Origin: Streptacidiphilus sp. 4-A2
GTDB taxonomy: Bacteria > Actinomycetota > Actinomycetes > Streptomycetales > Streptomycetaceae
Length of the DNA stretch: 64,000 nt
Direction of reading: 5' to 3'
NCBI GenBank assembly: GCA_014284505.1
Contig: JAAFYY010000001.1
Coordinates: forward strand, 6,993,845-7,057,844
This document shows positions 43,653 to 54,082 of this stretch, piece by piece. Made by a program: the position numbers and the translations under genes. The first letter of the stretch is position 1, and each line of letters opens with the position of its first letter. The notes under the pieces are model-generated. The model was not told the origin of the DNA. It was given only the letters and a program-made list of their open reading frames with translations, and did not search any database.

Positions 43653-44407
43653 CCGTCGCCGATCTGCACATGCTCACCGGCGCCTATGCCCTGGACGCGC
43701 TCGGCGACCAGGAGGCGGAGGAGTTCTCCCGCCATCTGGCGGCCTGCCCGTCCTGCGCCCAGGAGGTGCGGGAGTTGCGGGAGACCGCGGCCCGGCTGGC
43801 GCTCGCGGCCTCGGAGACCCCCTCGGCCGGATTCCGCGAGCGGGTCATGGCCGCGCTGCCCGAGGTGCGCCAACTACCGCCGCTGGTGCCCGATCCGGCG
43901 GGCCGCGGCGCTCCGGGCGGGACTGTGGCGGCGCCGGGCGCCGCGACTGGCGCTGGCCGCCTGTCTGGCGCTGGCGCTCGGCGCGGCCGGGGTGGCGGTG
44001 GACGCCGAGCAGCAGCTGGCGCAGCAGCGCTCGCGTACGGCGACGGCCGAGCAGCAGGCGCAGGGCCTGGGACGGCTGCTGGCCGCGCCCGATGCCACCT
44101 TCCACAGCGGGCGGCTGGCCGGCGGCGGCAGCAGCACGGTGGTGGCCTCGCTGGACCTGGGCCGGGCGGCCTTCCTCTACCCGGGCTGCCGGCGCTGCCG
44201 GGGGGCAAGGTGTACGAGCTCTGGTACAGCCGGGACGCGGTGATGGTGCCGGGCTGGTCGACTCGGCGCGCCCAACGGGGCGGAGCTGCTGAACGGCTCG
44301 CGGGCGGCGGCCGGGGCGTGACGGTGGAGCCGGCGGGTGGCTCGCCCCGGCCGACGACGGTGCCGATCCTGCTGACGCCGCTGGCCGGCGGGCTGCCGGC
44401 GAGCTGA
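43649..44407 (+). CDS. rskA: Anti-sigma-K factor, RskA-like
   Basis: About 252 residues. Cytosolic zinc-binding anti-sigma domain with H-x3-C-x2-C (SRHLAACPSCAQEVREL), one membrane helix (LALAACLALALGAAGVAV, about 95-112), and an extracytoplasmic RskA domain (GKVYELWYSRDAVMVP, VTVEPAGGSPRPTTVPILL). Breaks near 43905, 44190 and 44270. Should hold the SigK-like factor at the membrane until regulated proteolysis or oxidation. Confidence 0.9.
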   Translation: MTVADLHMLTGAYALDALGDQEAEEFSRHLAACPSCAQEVRELRETAARLALAASETPSAGFRERVMAALPEVRQLPPLVPDPAGRGAPGGTVAAPGAATGAGRLSGAGARRGRGGGGRRAAAGAAALAYGDGRAAGAGPGTAAGRARCHLPQRAAGRRRQQHGGGLAGPGPGGLPLPGLPALPGGKVYELWYSRDAVMVPGWSTRRAQRGGAAERLAGGGRGVTVEPAGGSPRPTTVPILLTPLAGGLPAS

Positions 44408-44444
44408 GCGGCACTCGTTCGGATGGTTCGGTGGATCATGCTTG

Positions 44445-44474
44445 TCGACTGTACATACTAGTAGGTACAGTCGA
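44445..44474. promoter_or_regulatory. 30-bp palindromic operator of the TetR gene
   Basis: 'tcgactgtacatact' and 'agtaggtacagtcga' are inverted copies with one mismatch, ending three bases before the TetR ATG. A classic autoregulatory site; it would also cover the promoter of the downstream operon. Confidence 0.8.
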
Positions 44475-44477
44475 GGT

Positions 44478-45043
44478 ATGAGCACTTCCGAGCGTCTGAT
44501 CGAAAGCACCCAGGAACTGCTCTGGGAGCGCGGATACGTCGGCACCAGCCCCAGGGCCATCCAGCAGCGGGCCGGTGCGGGCCAGGGCAGCATGTACCAC
44601 CACTTCGCGGGCAAGCCCGAGCTGGCCCTGGCTGCCATCCGCCGCAGCGCGGACCAGCGCGTCGCGCTGGCCGAGGAGCAGCTCTCCGCGCCCGGGACGG
44701 CGTTGGAGCGGGTCTCCGCCTTCCTGCGGCGGCAGCGCGAGGTGCTGCGCGGCTGCCCGATCGGCCGGCTCACCCAGGATCCGGAGGTGATCGCGGACGA
44801 CGAGCTGCGGCAGCCCGTCGCCGAAACCTTCGAGCGCCTGCGCGCGCGGCTGGCCGGGGTGCTGGCCGAGGGCCAGGCCAGGGGCGAGCTGGATCCGGCG
44901 CTGGACGTCGTGGCGACGCCGCGACGGTGGCCGCGGTGCTCCAGGGCGGCTATGTCCTGGCCCGGGCCGCCGCCTCGGCCGAGCCCTTCGACCAGGCGGT
45001 CGAGGGCGCGATCGCACTGCTCGCCGCCCGCGCCACCAGCTGA
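44478..45043 (+). CDS. TetR-family regulator
   Basis: About 188 residues. HTH: STQELLWERGYVGTSPRAIQ then QRAGAGQGSMYHHFAGKPEL; C-terminal TetR_C-like part (RQREVLRGCPIGRLTQDPEV, VEGAIALLAARATS). One break near 44925. The 30-bp palindrome directly before its start indicates autoregulation. Likely controls the next three genes. The start may be nearly leaderless. Confidence 0.9.
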
Positions 45044-45137
45044 GCGCCACCGCGTCGCGGCGCGTCCGCGAGTGATCAACGAGATCGGGCCCGCGGGCGG
45101 TCGCGCTCCGCGGGACAGTCCGGGAGGAGCAGCGACC

Positions 45138-45687
45138 ATGCAAGCCATGCAGTACACCATCACCTTGCCCGCCGACTACGACATGGCGGTCATCCGCGAA
45201 CGGGTGCGTGCGCGGGGCATCTGCTCGACGGCTTCGCCGGGCTCGGCTTCAAGGCGTATCTGATCCGGGAACGCGGCGTCGACGGCTCGCCCGTCAACGC
45301 GTACGGGTCGTTCTACCTCTGGCGTGACACCGAGGGGATGAACCGCTTCCTGTGGGCGGCGGCGGATTCGGCGGCATCGTCGCCGACTTCGGCCGCCCGG
45401 CCGTCCACAGCTGGACGGTGGTGCACGAGGCTCCGGGCCCGGAGCGGGCGGCCGCGCCGCTGGTCGCGGTCCGCCGGGTGGAGGCCGTCCCCGAGGGCGC
45501 CGATCTGGCCGAGGCCGTGACTTCGGCCAGGACGGACGCCGAGCACACCGCGCGGCAGCCGGGCGTCCACCGGACCCTGGTCGCGCTCGACCCGCACCGC
45601 TGGGAGCTGGTCCGGTTCACGCTGCGGACCGACTCCCCGGCGCCGGTGCCGGGCGCCGACCACTACCGGATCCTGCACCTCTCCTAA
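45138..45687 (+). CDS. DUF4865-family protein
   Basis: About 183 residues: MQYTITLPADYDMAVIRERV, FAGLGFKAYLIRERGVDGSP, NAYGSFYLWRDTEGMNRFLW, and VTSARTDAEHTARQPGVHRT. These match DUF4865, small proteins with a dimeric alpha/beta-barrel-like fold found next to TetR genes and oxidoreductases. GGAGGAG lies ten bases before ATG 45138. Breaks near 45220 and 45362. Confidence 0.83.
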
Positions 45688-45761
45688 GGCACCTCCGAAG
45701 GCACCTCCGCAGCCGATTCCCAGGCCGGCTCCCAGGCCGATTCCCAAGGCAGGAAAGAACG

Positions 45762-46175
45762 ATGACGCAAGCACCCACCGCGGCACCGCTGACCCAGGCA
45801 CCGCTCGACCGGGCGGCGGGCTACCGCCTGGCCGGCCGGCTCCAGGACGAGCAGGCCCTCCAGGGGCTGCTCGAATCGCTCGACGTGCTGGCCCCGGGCT
45901 TTCCCGACTGGATCGTCACCGCCCTCTTCGGCGGCACCTACCAGCGCGAGGGGCTGACTCTGCGCGACCGGCAGATCGCCAACCTGGCCGCGCTCACCGC
46001 GCTCGGCGGCGTCGAACCGCAGCTCGCCCAGCACGTGGCGGCCGGCCTGCGGGTGGGGATGACCGAGCAGGAGGTGGTGGAGGTGCTGGTGCACCTCGCG
46101 CCCTATGTGGGCGTGCCCAAGGCGCTGGCCGGGCTCCGGGTGGCCGCGCAGGTCCTGGCCGGGGGAGCGGAGTGA
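45762..46175 (+). CDS. Carboxymuconolactone decarboxylase-like (AhpD-type) protein
   Basis: 137 residues, intact. CMD fold: LTLRDRQIANLAALTALGGV, QLAQHVAAGLRVGMTEQEVV, EVLVHLAPYVGVPKALAGLR. The catalytic Cys pair of AhpD is absent, so it is a CMD-like protein perhaps acting on a lactone. Stop overlaps the next GTG. Confidence 0.88.
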   Translation: MTQAPTAAPLTQAPLDRAAGYRLAGRLQDEQALQGLLESLDVLAPGFPDWIVTALFGGTYQREGLTLRDRQIANLAALTALGGVEPQLAQHVAAGLRVGMTEQEVVEVLVHLAPYVGVPKALAGLRVAAQVLAGGAE

Positions 46176-47157
46176 ACGCGGCCCAGGAACCGGCCGTCCG
46201 GACCGTCCTCGGCGACGTCCCACCGGCCGAGCTGGGGATCTGCGACTCCCACGACCACCTGTTCTTCCACAGCGTGAGCTTCCCCGTCGGGCAGGAGCTG
46301 GACGACCCGGACGCGGCGGCCGCCGAACTGAACGCCTTCGCCGCCCTGGGCGGCGGAACCCTGGTCCAGTGGACGCCCTTCGGCCTCGGGCGCGGCTCGG
46401 ACCGGCTGGCGCAGGTCTCCCGCGCCGCCGGGGTGCACCTGGTCGCGGCCACCGGCCTGCACCAGGCGGTGCACTACCCGCCGGAGGTGGTCCGGCGCGC
46501 CCGGGCGGACGGCCTGGCCGGGCTGTTCATCCGGGAACTGACCGAGGGGCTGGCCGACCTGCCCCGCCACAGGCCGGCAGCCGGACGCCGAGGCCGGACG
46601 CTTGGAGGCCGGACGCCCGGTCCGGGCCGGGATGATCAAGGTCGCCGGGTCGTTCCACGTTCTGGACACGCACGCCCGCGAGGTGATGACCGCCGCCGCC
46701 GAGGCCACCACGCCACCGGCGCCCGATCGGCGTCCATCTGGAGCACGGCACCGCCGGGGCGGACGTGCTCGACCTGCTCTGCGACCGGCTCTCGGTCCCC
46801 GCGGAGCGGGTGCTGCTGGGGGAACCGCTTCCCCGATTCGGGCGCGCACCCTCGCCGAACGCGGGCCTATCTCTGCTTCGACGGTCCCTCGCGGGCCAAC
46901 CAGGCCACCGACTGGCGGCTGCCCGAGGCGCTGGCCGCACTGGTGGCGGCGGGCCACAGCACACAGCTGCTGCTCGGCGGGGACACCACCACCGCCCAGG
47001 CCCGGGCGGCCACCGACGGCGGGCCCGGCGTCCCGTACCTGCTGGCGCGGCTGCGCCCGCGGCTGGAGCGGGAGTTGGGCGAGGAGGCGGTGCGGCAGCT
47101 GCTGGTCGCCAACCCGGCGCGGGCGTTCGCGTCCGCTGGGGCGCCCCCGGGCGCTGA
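46172..47157 (+). CDS. Phosphotriesterase/lactonase-family metal hydrolase
   Basis: About 328 residues. Binuclear-metal TIM barrel of the amidohydrolase superfamily: LGICDSHDHLFFHSVSFP (HxH), FIRELTEGLADLP, AGMIKVAGSFHVL, GVHLEHGTAGADVLDLL, LLLGGDTTT, and VANPARAFA at the end. Breaks near 46570, 46710 and 46830, 47130. Together with DUF4865 and the CMD-like protein it probably opens and processes a lactone or ester. Confidence 0.85.
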
Positions 47158-47214
47158 GCGGCGGTCCGGCTGCCGCAGCCGGATTGTCAGTGCCGCCGGT
47201 TAGGCTGCGCGGAC

Positions 47215-47896
47215 ATGGAGACCACCACCGCTGTATGGTCGTTCGCCCTGGTCGTAGGGCTGCTCACGGTCCCCCGGCCTCGATACCGCGCTGATCCTGC
47301 GCACCGCCGCGCTCGGCAGCCGGCGCGAGGCCACCGGGGTCGTCCTTGGCATCCAGGCCGGCACCCTGGTCTGGGGACGCTGAGTTCCCTCGGCGTCAGC
47401 GCGCTGCTGACCGCCTCGCAGACGGCCTACGCCGTGCTGCGGGTGGTCGCGCGGGCTACCTGCTGTGGATGGGCGGGCGGATGCTCTGGGGCACGCTCCG
47501 CCCCAGGCCGATCCCGGCCCGCAGGACGCCCCGGCCGCCGACCCGGAGGCCGCGGTGCGACCACCGCTGTCGGTGCGGGTCGCTTCGGGCAGCGGGGCCG
47601 GGAGCTGCGCCAGGGGCTGCGGCGCGGGCTGACCACCAACCTGCTCAACCCCAAGATGGGCGTGTTCTATGTGGCGGTGCTGCCGCAGTTCATACCGGCG
47701 CACGCGTCACATCTGGGCATGGGCTGCTGCTGACCTGCGTTCATGTGACCGAGGGGCGCTCTGGTCCGGCGTGCTGGTGGCCTTTGCCGGGGTGCTCCGC
47801 GGCTGGCTGCGGCGCCCGGTCGCGCGCCGGGTACTGGACCGGGTGACCGGCACGGTCGTCATCGCCTTCGGCCTGCGGCTGGCCATGGGCGACTGA
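47215..47896 (+). CDS. LysE/RhtB-family exporter
   Basis: About 227 residues with six membrane helices. N-terminal TAVWSFALVVGLLT then PGLDTALILRTAALGSRREA (family motif PGPD..), LGVSALLTASQTAYAVLRVV, LLWMGGRMLWGTLRP, GLRRGLTTNLLNPKMGVFYV (conserved NPK) and TVVIAFGLRLAMG. Four or more breaks between 47275 and 47755. Exports amino acids or homoserine-lactone-like compounds; a link to the upstream lactonase-like operon is possible. Confidence 0.85.
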
Positions 47897-47984
47897 CCGC
47901 CGGACCGCTCGACCGCCGGACCGCTGACCGCTGACCGCTTCGGCGGGTCGATGCCGCCGCCGGACAGCGCCCCGCCGGACAGCG

Positions 47985-48024
47985 ACGCCCCCGCGCGGCC
48001 GGGAGGCGGCTGCGCGGGGGCGGC
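47985..48024. terminator. Bidirectional terminator
   Basis: CGCCCCCGCGC / GCGCGGGGGCG stem between the converging LysE and LCP genes. Confidence 0.75.
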
Positions 48025-48045
48025 GGGACGGCGGCTGTGGGCGGG

Positions 48046-49815
48046 TCAGGGCGCCGAGTTGGGCACGGACGGGCTGGCGGCGTAGGCCTGGATCGGGGTC
48101 ATCCCGACACCGTTCACCGCGACCGTGTCCTGGGTGCTGACCGGCGCGCAGCTGTTGGTCTGGTTGCCGGTCTGGAGGTGGGTGCCGGCCACGGCGACCT
48201 TGGTGTCGGCGGCGGCCGGGGTGGCCTTGCCGCCGGGGAAGGTGGTCCCGCTGGTCCAGTCCTCACCGATGGTCAGGGTCAGCTGCGAGCCGGTGCCCTG
48301 GACCACCGCGGAGCTGGGCAGGCCCAGGCTGGCGGCGACCTGCTTGGCCTGTTCGGCCTGCCCGGCCGGGTAGCTCAGGGTCGTCCTGGCGGCTGCCGAG
48401 GAGGCGTCCCCGGTGCTGCTGTTGCTGCTGTAGCCCTGGTTGACCAGCGCGGCCTCGACCACCCCGGCGCGGCCGGGGACGAGCGGCACCCCGCTGCCGT
48501 TCAGCACCTGCACGGAGATGTCGGCCGCCGGGACGGTGGGCGCGGCCGAGGGCGAGGGAGCGGCGGTCGAGGCGGCGCCGGCCGCGCTGGACTTGCCGCC
48601 GGAGGTGGTCAGCGACTGGTCGTTGATGATCGTGTTGAACAGCGTCTGCGCGCCCGGTCCGACCACCACCCGGTCCGCGTTGTTCGGGTCGGCGACGTTC
48701 TGCATGGTGGTGAAGCTGATCCGGTCCGTCGGCACCTTGTTGAGGTCGTCGGCGAGGCCGATCAGCTTGGGGATGCTGTCCAGGCCGGTGTCGACGGTGA
48801 GCGCCTTGGTCGCCGCGTTGGCCAGGTCCAGCACCGCGAGCGGGTCGGACAGCGTGCCCGCACTCTTCAGCTTGTTGATCATCTGGGTGAGGAAGATGTG
48901 CTGGGCGTAGGTGCGGCCGAGGTCGCTGCCGTCGCCGAAGCCGTGCCGGGTGCGCAGGAACTCCAGTGCCGACAGGCCCTTGAGGGTGTGCGTGCCCTTG
49001 GCGAGCTTGAGGTGCGAGTCCGGGTCGTAGACGTTGTTGCTGACGCAGACGCTGACCCCGCCGACGGCGTCGGACATGTTCACCACGCCGCTGAAGTCGA
49101 CCATGGCGAAGTGGTCGATCGGGATGCCGGTCAGCTGCTCCACGGCCGCCACGGTGCAGCCGGGGCCGTACTGGAGGGTGCTGTTGATCATCCCGACGCC
49201 GCCGCCGAAGCTGGTGCCGTCCTTGGCGTCGGTGCAGCCGGGCAGGTTGGTCTCGGTGTCCCGGGGATGCTCATGACCGTGGCGTTGCTGCGGTCGGCCG
49301 AGAGGTGGACCACCATCTCCACGTCCGCGTTCGCCCCGCCGCCGCCGTCCGCGCAGTCGCCGCCGATCGAGCAGTCCTCGGCGGTGTCGCGGGTGTCCGA
49401 GCCGAGGACCAGGATGTTCAGCGGGGTCCGGCCGAAGGCGTCGGGCTTCTCGGTCAGGGCGGGCTTCTTGCCGTTGTACAGATTGTCCGCAGTGATGTTG
49501 CCGCTGAGGTGCTCGTACTCGTAGAAGGCGCCGCCGACGGCCAGGACCAGGCAGCCGGCCACCGATATCGATATGATTTTCAGTGTCTTTTTGCGCTTGC
49601 CGTTGCGGTTCTTGCGGGCCGAGGCCCGGCCGCCGCCCAGCGCGCTCGCGCCCGGTCCGGAGTCGGGGAGCTCGTCCGCCGGGCCGCCCTTGCGGCCCCG
49701 CCTGGCCGCGGCCCGCCGGTCGCCTTGAGGCCGCTCATGCCCGTACCCCCCGGATGCCCGTCGGCGCCGCACAGGGCAGGCCATGGCCCTCACGGGCCGG
49801 GGAGAACTCGCTCAT
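48046..49815 (-). CDS. LytR-CpsA-Psr (LCP) family glycopolymer transferase
   Basis: About 590 residues. Cytosolic basic N-terminus (SARKNRNGKRKKTLKII), one TM helix (ISVAGCLVLAVGGAFYEY), LCP catalytic domain (NILVLGSDTRDTAEDC, ADVEMVVHLSADRSNATVMS, FAMVDFSGVVNMSDAVGG, ALEFLRTRHGFGDGSDLGRT) and a C-terminal LytR_C domain (ISVQVLNGSGVPLVPGRAGV). Joins wall teichoic-type polymers to peptidoglycan from lipid carriers. Break near 49265. Start uncertain: ATG 49815 (MSEFSPAREG..) needs one extra base in a run of G at 49760; alternatively ATG 49739. Confidence 0.92.
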
Positions 49816-50166
49816 GGTCACATCCTCGGTACGCCGCAGCTCCGAGTATCGGACAGCTGCTCTGGGTCCCACGGGAGCGCAATGTAGCAAGCGATTGTGA
49901 GTCATACATAAAGACAAGGATTTGGTGTACATCCACGCTGGGGTAAGGATCAACTCTGCCACACGTTCGAATGCGTGTGCATCTCGGGGTCGGGAGGGGC
50001 CGCAGAAGGGCGGCGAGAGGCCGCAGAGAGGCCGCGAGGGCGCGCGAGAAGCCGCGATCGGGCCGGGGCCGGTGGGGCCGGTGGGGCCAGAGGGGCCGGA
50101 TCGAACGGGCGAGCGTTGACGGGGCTGCCCGGGGGCACGGAAAATGGTATCGTCCGCAACTTTGCC
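49816..50166. other. Intergenic region between LCP and OpuCA genes
   Basis: No gene. Contains an AT-rich stretch ('gattgtgagtcatacataaa', 49891-49910), probably the LCP promoter, and a purine-rich repetitive tract 49990-50110 ('gaggccgcagagaggccgcg'). Confidence 0.45.
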
Positions 50167-51420
50167 ATGCCCGAAGGGTTATGTACGGCTTTGATACTGA
50201 TCGATGCGGTGACGAAGCGATACCCCGGTGGCACGACTGCGGTGGATCGGCTGACGCTGGAAATCCCGGACGGGTCCATCACCGTCCTGGTCGGCCCCTC
50301 GGGCTGCGGCAAGACCACGACCCTGCGCATGATCAACCGGATGATCGACCCGACCGAGGGCCGGATCACCCTGGACGGCCAGGACATCCGCGACCGCCCG
50401 GTCAACGCCCTGCGGCGCTCGATGGGCTATGTCATCCAGCACGCCGGGCTGTTCCCGCACCGGACCATCGTCGAGAACATCGCGACGGTGCCGAGGCTGC
50501 TCGGCTGGGACCGGCGCAAGGCGCGTGCCCGCGCGATGGAGCTGATGGAGCGGGTGGGCCTGGATCCGGCGCTGGCCAAGCGCTACCCCTACCAGCTCTC
50601 CGGCGGCCAGCAGCAGCGCGTGGGCGTCGCCCGCGCCCTCGCCGCCGACCCGCCGGTGATGCTGATGGACGAGCCCTTCTCGGCTGTCGACCCGATCGTC
50701 CGCAAGGGCCTTCAGGATGAACTGCTGCGGATCCAGGCCGAGTTGGGCAAGACCATCGTCTTTGTCACGCATGACATCGACGAGGCCACCACCATCGGCG
50801 ACATGGTCGCGGTGCTGCGCAAGGGCGGGAAGCTGGCCCAGTACGCGCCCCCCGCCGAACTGCTCTCCGCCCCCGCCGACGACTTTGTCGAGGACTTCCT
50901 CGGACTCGACCGGGGCATCCGTCGGCTGTCCTTCTTCACTGCGGCCGGGCTGGAACTGACCGCCCGTCCGATCGTGGCGGTGGACAGCACCGCCGAGCAG
51001 ATCACCTCCCGGATCCTGCCGCAGACCCCGTACGTCCTGGTCACCGACACCGACGGCCGCCCGCTGGGCTGGGCCGAGGGCCGGGGGCGCGCGGCCGGGA
51101 GCAGCGAGCTGGTGCCGTACGGCCACACCTTCCGGGCCGGCCGCGACTCGCTGCGCGCCGCCCTGGACTCCGCTGTGCTCTCGCCCAGCGGCTGGGCGGT
51201 CGCGGTGGACGAGGACGGACGAGCCGTGGGTGTGGTCGCGCAGGAGACCATCGCCGCGGCCATCCGCACCGCGCACGCCGAGCGCGCCGCCGCCCCCGGC
51301 GTCGCCAAGGCGGACGCCGGAGCCCGGGCCGACGCCGGGACGGACGCCGGGACCGGCCGGAGCGGCAACGGCGGCCAGGGCCGCGACGGCGCGGCCGACC
51401 AGGATGTGGCCGTCCGATGA
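50167..51420 (+). CDS. Osmoprotectant ABC transporter ATP-binding protein (OpuCA/ProV type)
   Basis: 417 residues. ABC ATPase: Walker [11 protein letters not shown]-loop [10 protein letters not shown], signature [15 protein letters not shown], Walker [15 protein letters not shown]-loop FVTHDIDEA. The C-terminal 150 residues form a degenerate CBS pair ([38 protein letters not shown]), typical for ionic-strength sensing in OpuCA, and an Ala/Asp/Gly tail. Imports glycine betaine, choline or related solutes. ATG 50167 is used; no good ribosome-binding site precedes it. GTGA-like overlap with the permease. Confidence 0.93.
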   Translation: MPEGLCTALILIDAVTKRYPGGTTAVDRLTLEIPDGSITVLVGPSGCGKTTTLRMINRMIDPTEGRITLDGQDIRDRPVNALRRSMGYVIQHAGLFPHRTIVENIATVPRLLGWDRRKARARAMELMERVGLDPALAKRYPYQLSGGQQQRVGVARALAADPPVMLMDEPFSAVDPIVRKGLQDELLRIQAELGKTIVFVTHDIDEATTIGDMVAVLRKGGKLAQYAPPAELLSAPADDFVEDFLGLDRGIRRLSFFTAAGLELTARPIVAVDSTAEQITSRILPQTPYVLVTDTDGRPLGWAEGRGRAAGSSELVPYGHTFRAGRDSLRAALDSAVLSPSGWAVAVDEDGRAVGVVAQETIAAAIRTAHAERAAAPGVAKADAGARADAGTDAGTGRSGNGGQGRDGAADQDVAVR

Positions 51421-52054
51421 GCGGCTTCTTCACCATGCCCAGCGACCTTCAGCACAGCTATCTGGGGCTGGTGCTCTGGCATCTCCAGCTCTCGCTGCTG
51501 CCGGTGCTGCTGGGGCTGCTGATCGCGCTGCCCTTCGGTCAGCTCTGCATCCGCTTCCGCTGGCTGTACGCGCCCATGCTCGGGGTGACCACTGTCCTGT
51601 ACGCGATCCCCTCGCTGGCCTTCTTCGTGGTGCTGATCGACTGGACCGGCCAGAGCGACACCACGGTCGAGATCCCGCTGACCATCTACACCCTGGTCAT
51701 CCTGGTCCCGGCGATCATCGACGGGGTGCGCTCGGTGCCGGTGGAGACCCATGCCGCGGCCACCGCGATGGGCTTCGGCGCCACCCCCGCTACTTCCAGG
51801 TGGACCTGCCGATGGCGGTGCCCGCCATCGTCGCCGGTCTGCGGGTCGCCACCGTGTCCAGCATCAGCCTGGTCAGCGTGGGTGCGCTGATCGGCGACCA
51901 GGGCGCGCTGGGCAACCTGCTGGAGGACGCCACCCAGTACCACCGGCCGATCCTGGCCTGGAGCTCGGTGATCACCACCGCCGTCCTGGCGATCCTCATC
52001 GACGGCCTGCTGGTGCTGCTGCGCCGGCTCCTCACCCCCTGGGCGGCGCGGTGA
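51417..52054 (+). CDS. Osmoprotectant ABC transporter permease 1
   Basis: About 212 residues, five to six helices: HLQLSLLPVLLGLLIALPFG, VTTVLYAIPSLAFFVVLIDW, IYTLVILVPAIIDGVRSVPV, the EAA-like loop (AAATAMGFGATP..RYFQVDLP), MAVPAIVAGLRVATVSSISL, and LAILIDGLLVLLRRLL. One base lost near 51788. ATGA overlap with the ATPase gene and GTGA with permease 2. Confidence 0.92.
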
Positions 52055-52712
52055 ACCTGTTCCACTACCTCGACCTCTTCTACAGCAACAACGCCAACTG
52101 GAGCGGTGCCAACGGCATTCCGGAGCGGCTCTGGGAGCATGTGCTCTACACCCTGATGGCGCTCGCATCGCCACGCGATCGGGCTGCCGATCGGCCTGAT
52201 CACCGGCCACACCGGCCGCGGCGCAACGCGCTGGCGCTGGCGGCCACGGCGCGCGGGCGCTGCCGAGCTTCGGTCTGCTGGTGCTGCTGACCCTGCTGAT
52301 GGGCCTCGGTCTCACCCGGTGATGGTGCCGCTGGTGGCGCTGGCGGTGCCGCCGATCCTGGTCACCTCCTACGAGGCGGTGCGCACCGCCGACCGTTCGC
52401 TGGTGGACGCGGCCCGGGGATGGGCATGGGCCCGCTGCGGGTGCTGTTCCAGGTGGAGATCCGGTGGCGCTGCCGCTGATCCTCAGCGGGATGCGCTCGG
52501 CGGCCGTGCAGATCGTCTCCACCGCGACCATCGCGGCCTATGTCTCCTTCGGCGGCTCGGCCGCTACATCGTCGACGGCCTCTACCAGGAGGACTACAGC
52601 AAGGTGGTCGCGGCGCGACCCTGGTCGCCGGGCTGGCGCTGCTGACGCTCGGTCTGTTCTGGCTGATAGCGAGGTGTGCGTCTCGCCCGGGGTCAGGCGC
52701 GGCGGCCGCTAG
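52051..52712 (+). CDS. Osmoprotectant ABC transporter permease 2
   Basis: About 222 residues in broken frames (breaks near 52165, 52240, 52315, 52420, 52465, 52560, 52610, 52670). Recognisable: FHYLDLFYSNNANWSGANGI, LIGLITGHTGRGG, VMVPLVALAVPPILVTSYEA, VRTADRSLVDAARGMGMGPL, RVLFQVEIPVALPLILSGMR, SAAVQIVSTATIAAYVSFGG. OpuCB/OpuCD-type. The frame ends RCVSPGVRRGGR-TAG at 52712. GC-rich hairpin terminator follows. Confidence 0.9.
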
Positions 52713-52718
52713 CGGTCC

Positions 52719-52760
52719 GTGCGGCCCCGCGCCGCCGCGTACGGTGGCGCGGGGCCGGGG
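52719..52760 (+). terminator. Terminator between permease 2 and the conservon
   Basis: GGCCCCGCGCC / GGCGCGGGGCC with inner pairing; serves both converging transcripts. Confidence 0.72.
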
Positions 52761-52785
52761 CCGGGCCGGGAGGGGCCCCGTGGGG

Positions 52786-53465
52786 TCAGCGCTCCGCGCG
52801 GGCGAGGGCCAGTTCCAGGACCACCAGCAGCGCGTCCCGGACGGAGCCGCGCTCGCGGGCGTCGAACAGCACCAGCGGCACGTGCTCGCTGACGTCCAGC
52901 GCCCAGCGCACCTCGTCCAAGTCGTGGTCCAGGCTGCCGTCGAAGACATTGACCCCGATGGCGAACGGCAGATTGCGGTTCTCGAAGAAGTCCACGCGGC
53001 GAAGCAGTCGTCCAGCCGGCGGGTGTCGACGATGACCAGGCCGCCGAGCGCGCCCTCCACCAGGTCGTCCCACATGAAGCCGAAACGGTCCTGCCGGGGG
53101 TCCGAAGAGGTAGAGCTTCAGCGTCGGATCCAGCGTGATGCAGCCGAAGTCCATGGCCACCGTGGTGGTGGTCTTGTGCGGGTGTGGGTGAGGTCGTCCA
53201 CCCCGGCTGCCACCTCGGTGATGCTGGCCTCGGTGGTCAGCGGTTCGATCTCCGATATCGACGCCACGGTGGTGGTCTTGCCGACACCGAACCCGCCGGC
53301 GATGACCATCTTCACCGGCAGCGGCGGGCGGAGCTGCGGTGCGGCGTGCCGGCCCGTGCCGGTGTCGGCGGTCGCGGCGCCGGAAGCGCCGGGCGTGGCA
53401 GCGGCGGCGCTAGGCGGGCGGTTGCCACGCGGAAGCCCTCGGGTCGGGGACGGCGCGGAGACCAT
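52786..53465 (-). CDS. cvnD: Conservon GTP-binding protein (CvnD)
   Basis: About 226 residues. Ras-like G domain: MVIAGGFGVGKTTTVASISE (P loop), FGCITLDPTLKLYLFGTPGQ with switch II region, GGLVIVDTRRLDDCFAAVDF, FAIGVNVFDGSLDHDLDEV (NxxD-like). Breaks near 53180, 53105 and 52995. Start taken at ATG 53465, overlapping cvnC by about 55 bases; a downstream start is possible. Last gene of the cvnABCD operon, a eukaryote-like GPCR-style membrane complex of streptomycetes that affects development and antibiotic production. Confidence 0.92.
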
Positions 53466-54015
53466 CGATAACCCTTCGCAGTACGGATACATCCTGGGCA
53501 GTGCTGGCCTGAGGTACGTACACAGCGAGCTGTTGGGCGCTGTGCAGGTCTCCGGCGATGACGCGGACCACGTTGAGGTGCAGATGCAGCCGGGCGGCGA
53601 GCTCGGCCAGCGACTGCGGCACCCGGCAGGCGGCCACGATGGCCCGGCGCTCGAAGGTGAGGCCGTCCAGGGCGGCGAGGCCCTCCACGGTCGCGACGAC
53701 CTGGGTCTCCAGCGGCAGCGGCGGATGGCTGCTGCCGCTGCTGCCTCCGGCCACCCGCCCCGCGGTGAGCAGGAACGGGCGCAGGGCCAGGCTGCTGCGT
53801 CCGACCGGCGCTTCGGGCCGGTCGTCCTCCTCCGCTCCGGGCGGGGCAGCGGGCGCCACCGGGGCGGGTGCGGCCGGGGCAGCGGGTGCTGTTGCCGTTG
53901 CAGGGGGCGGGGGCGGCGGCTCGGGGTCGTCCGCCATGACATAGGGGCGCAAGGGGCGGACGGCTCCAGCCTGCGGGGAGCCCGGCGCGCCCTCGGCGGG
54001 TGGTGCGCTGGCCAC
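53410..54015 (-). CDS. cvnC: Conservon DUF742 protein (CvnC)
   Basis: 201 residues, intact. A Pro/Ala-rich N-terminus (about 1-90: VRPLRPYVMADDPEPPPPPP) precedes a DUF742 winged-helix-like domain (LALRPFLLTAGR, FERRAIVAACRVPQSLAELA, ARLHLHLNVVRVIAGDLHS). The usual DUF742 begins RPYxLTxGRT at its start; here that motif is displaced by the insertion. Partner of CvnB and CvnD. Confidence 0.9.
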   Translation of the reverse strand: MASAPPAEGAPGSPQAGAVRPLRPYVMADDPEPPPPPPATATAPAAPAAPAPVAPAAPPGAEEDDRPEAPVGRSSLALRPFLLTAGRVAGGSSGSSHPPLPLETQVVATVEGLAALDGLTFERRAIVAACRVPQSLAELAARLHLHLNVVRVIAGDLHSAQQLAVYVPQASTAQDVSVLRRVIDGLRAVPDPRASAWQPPA

Positions 54016-54082
54016 GATCCTTGTCCTTTCATACCGGTCCCCGTAGAGCTGTCGGACTTTGTCGGTCGGGGCGTGCCGGTCC

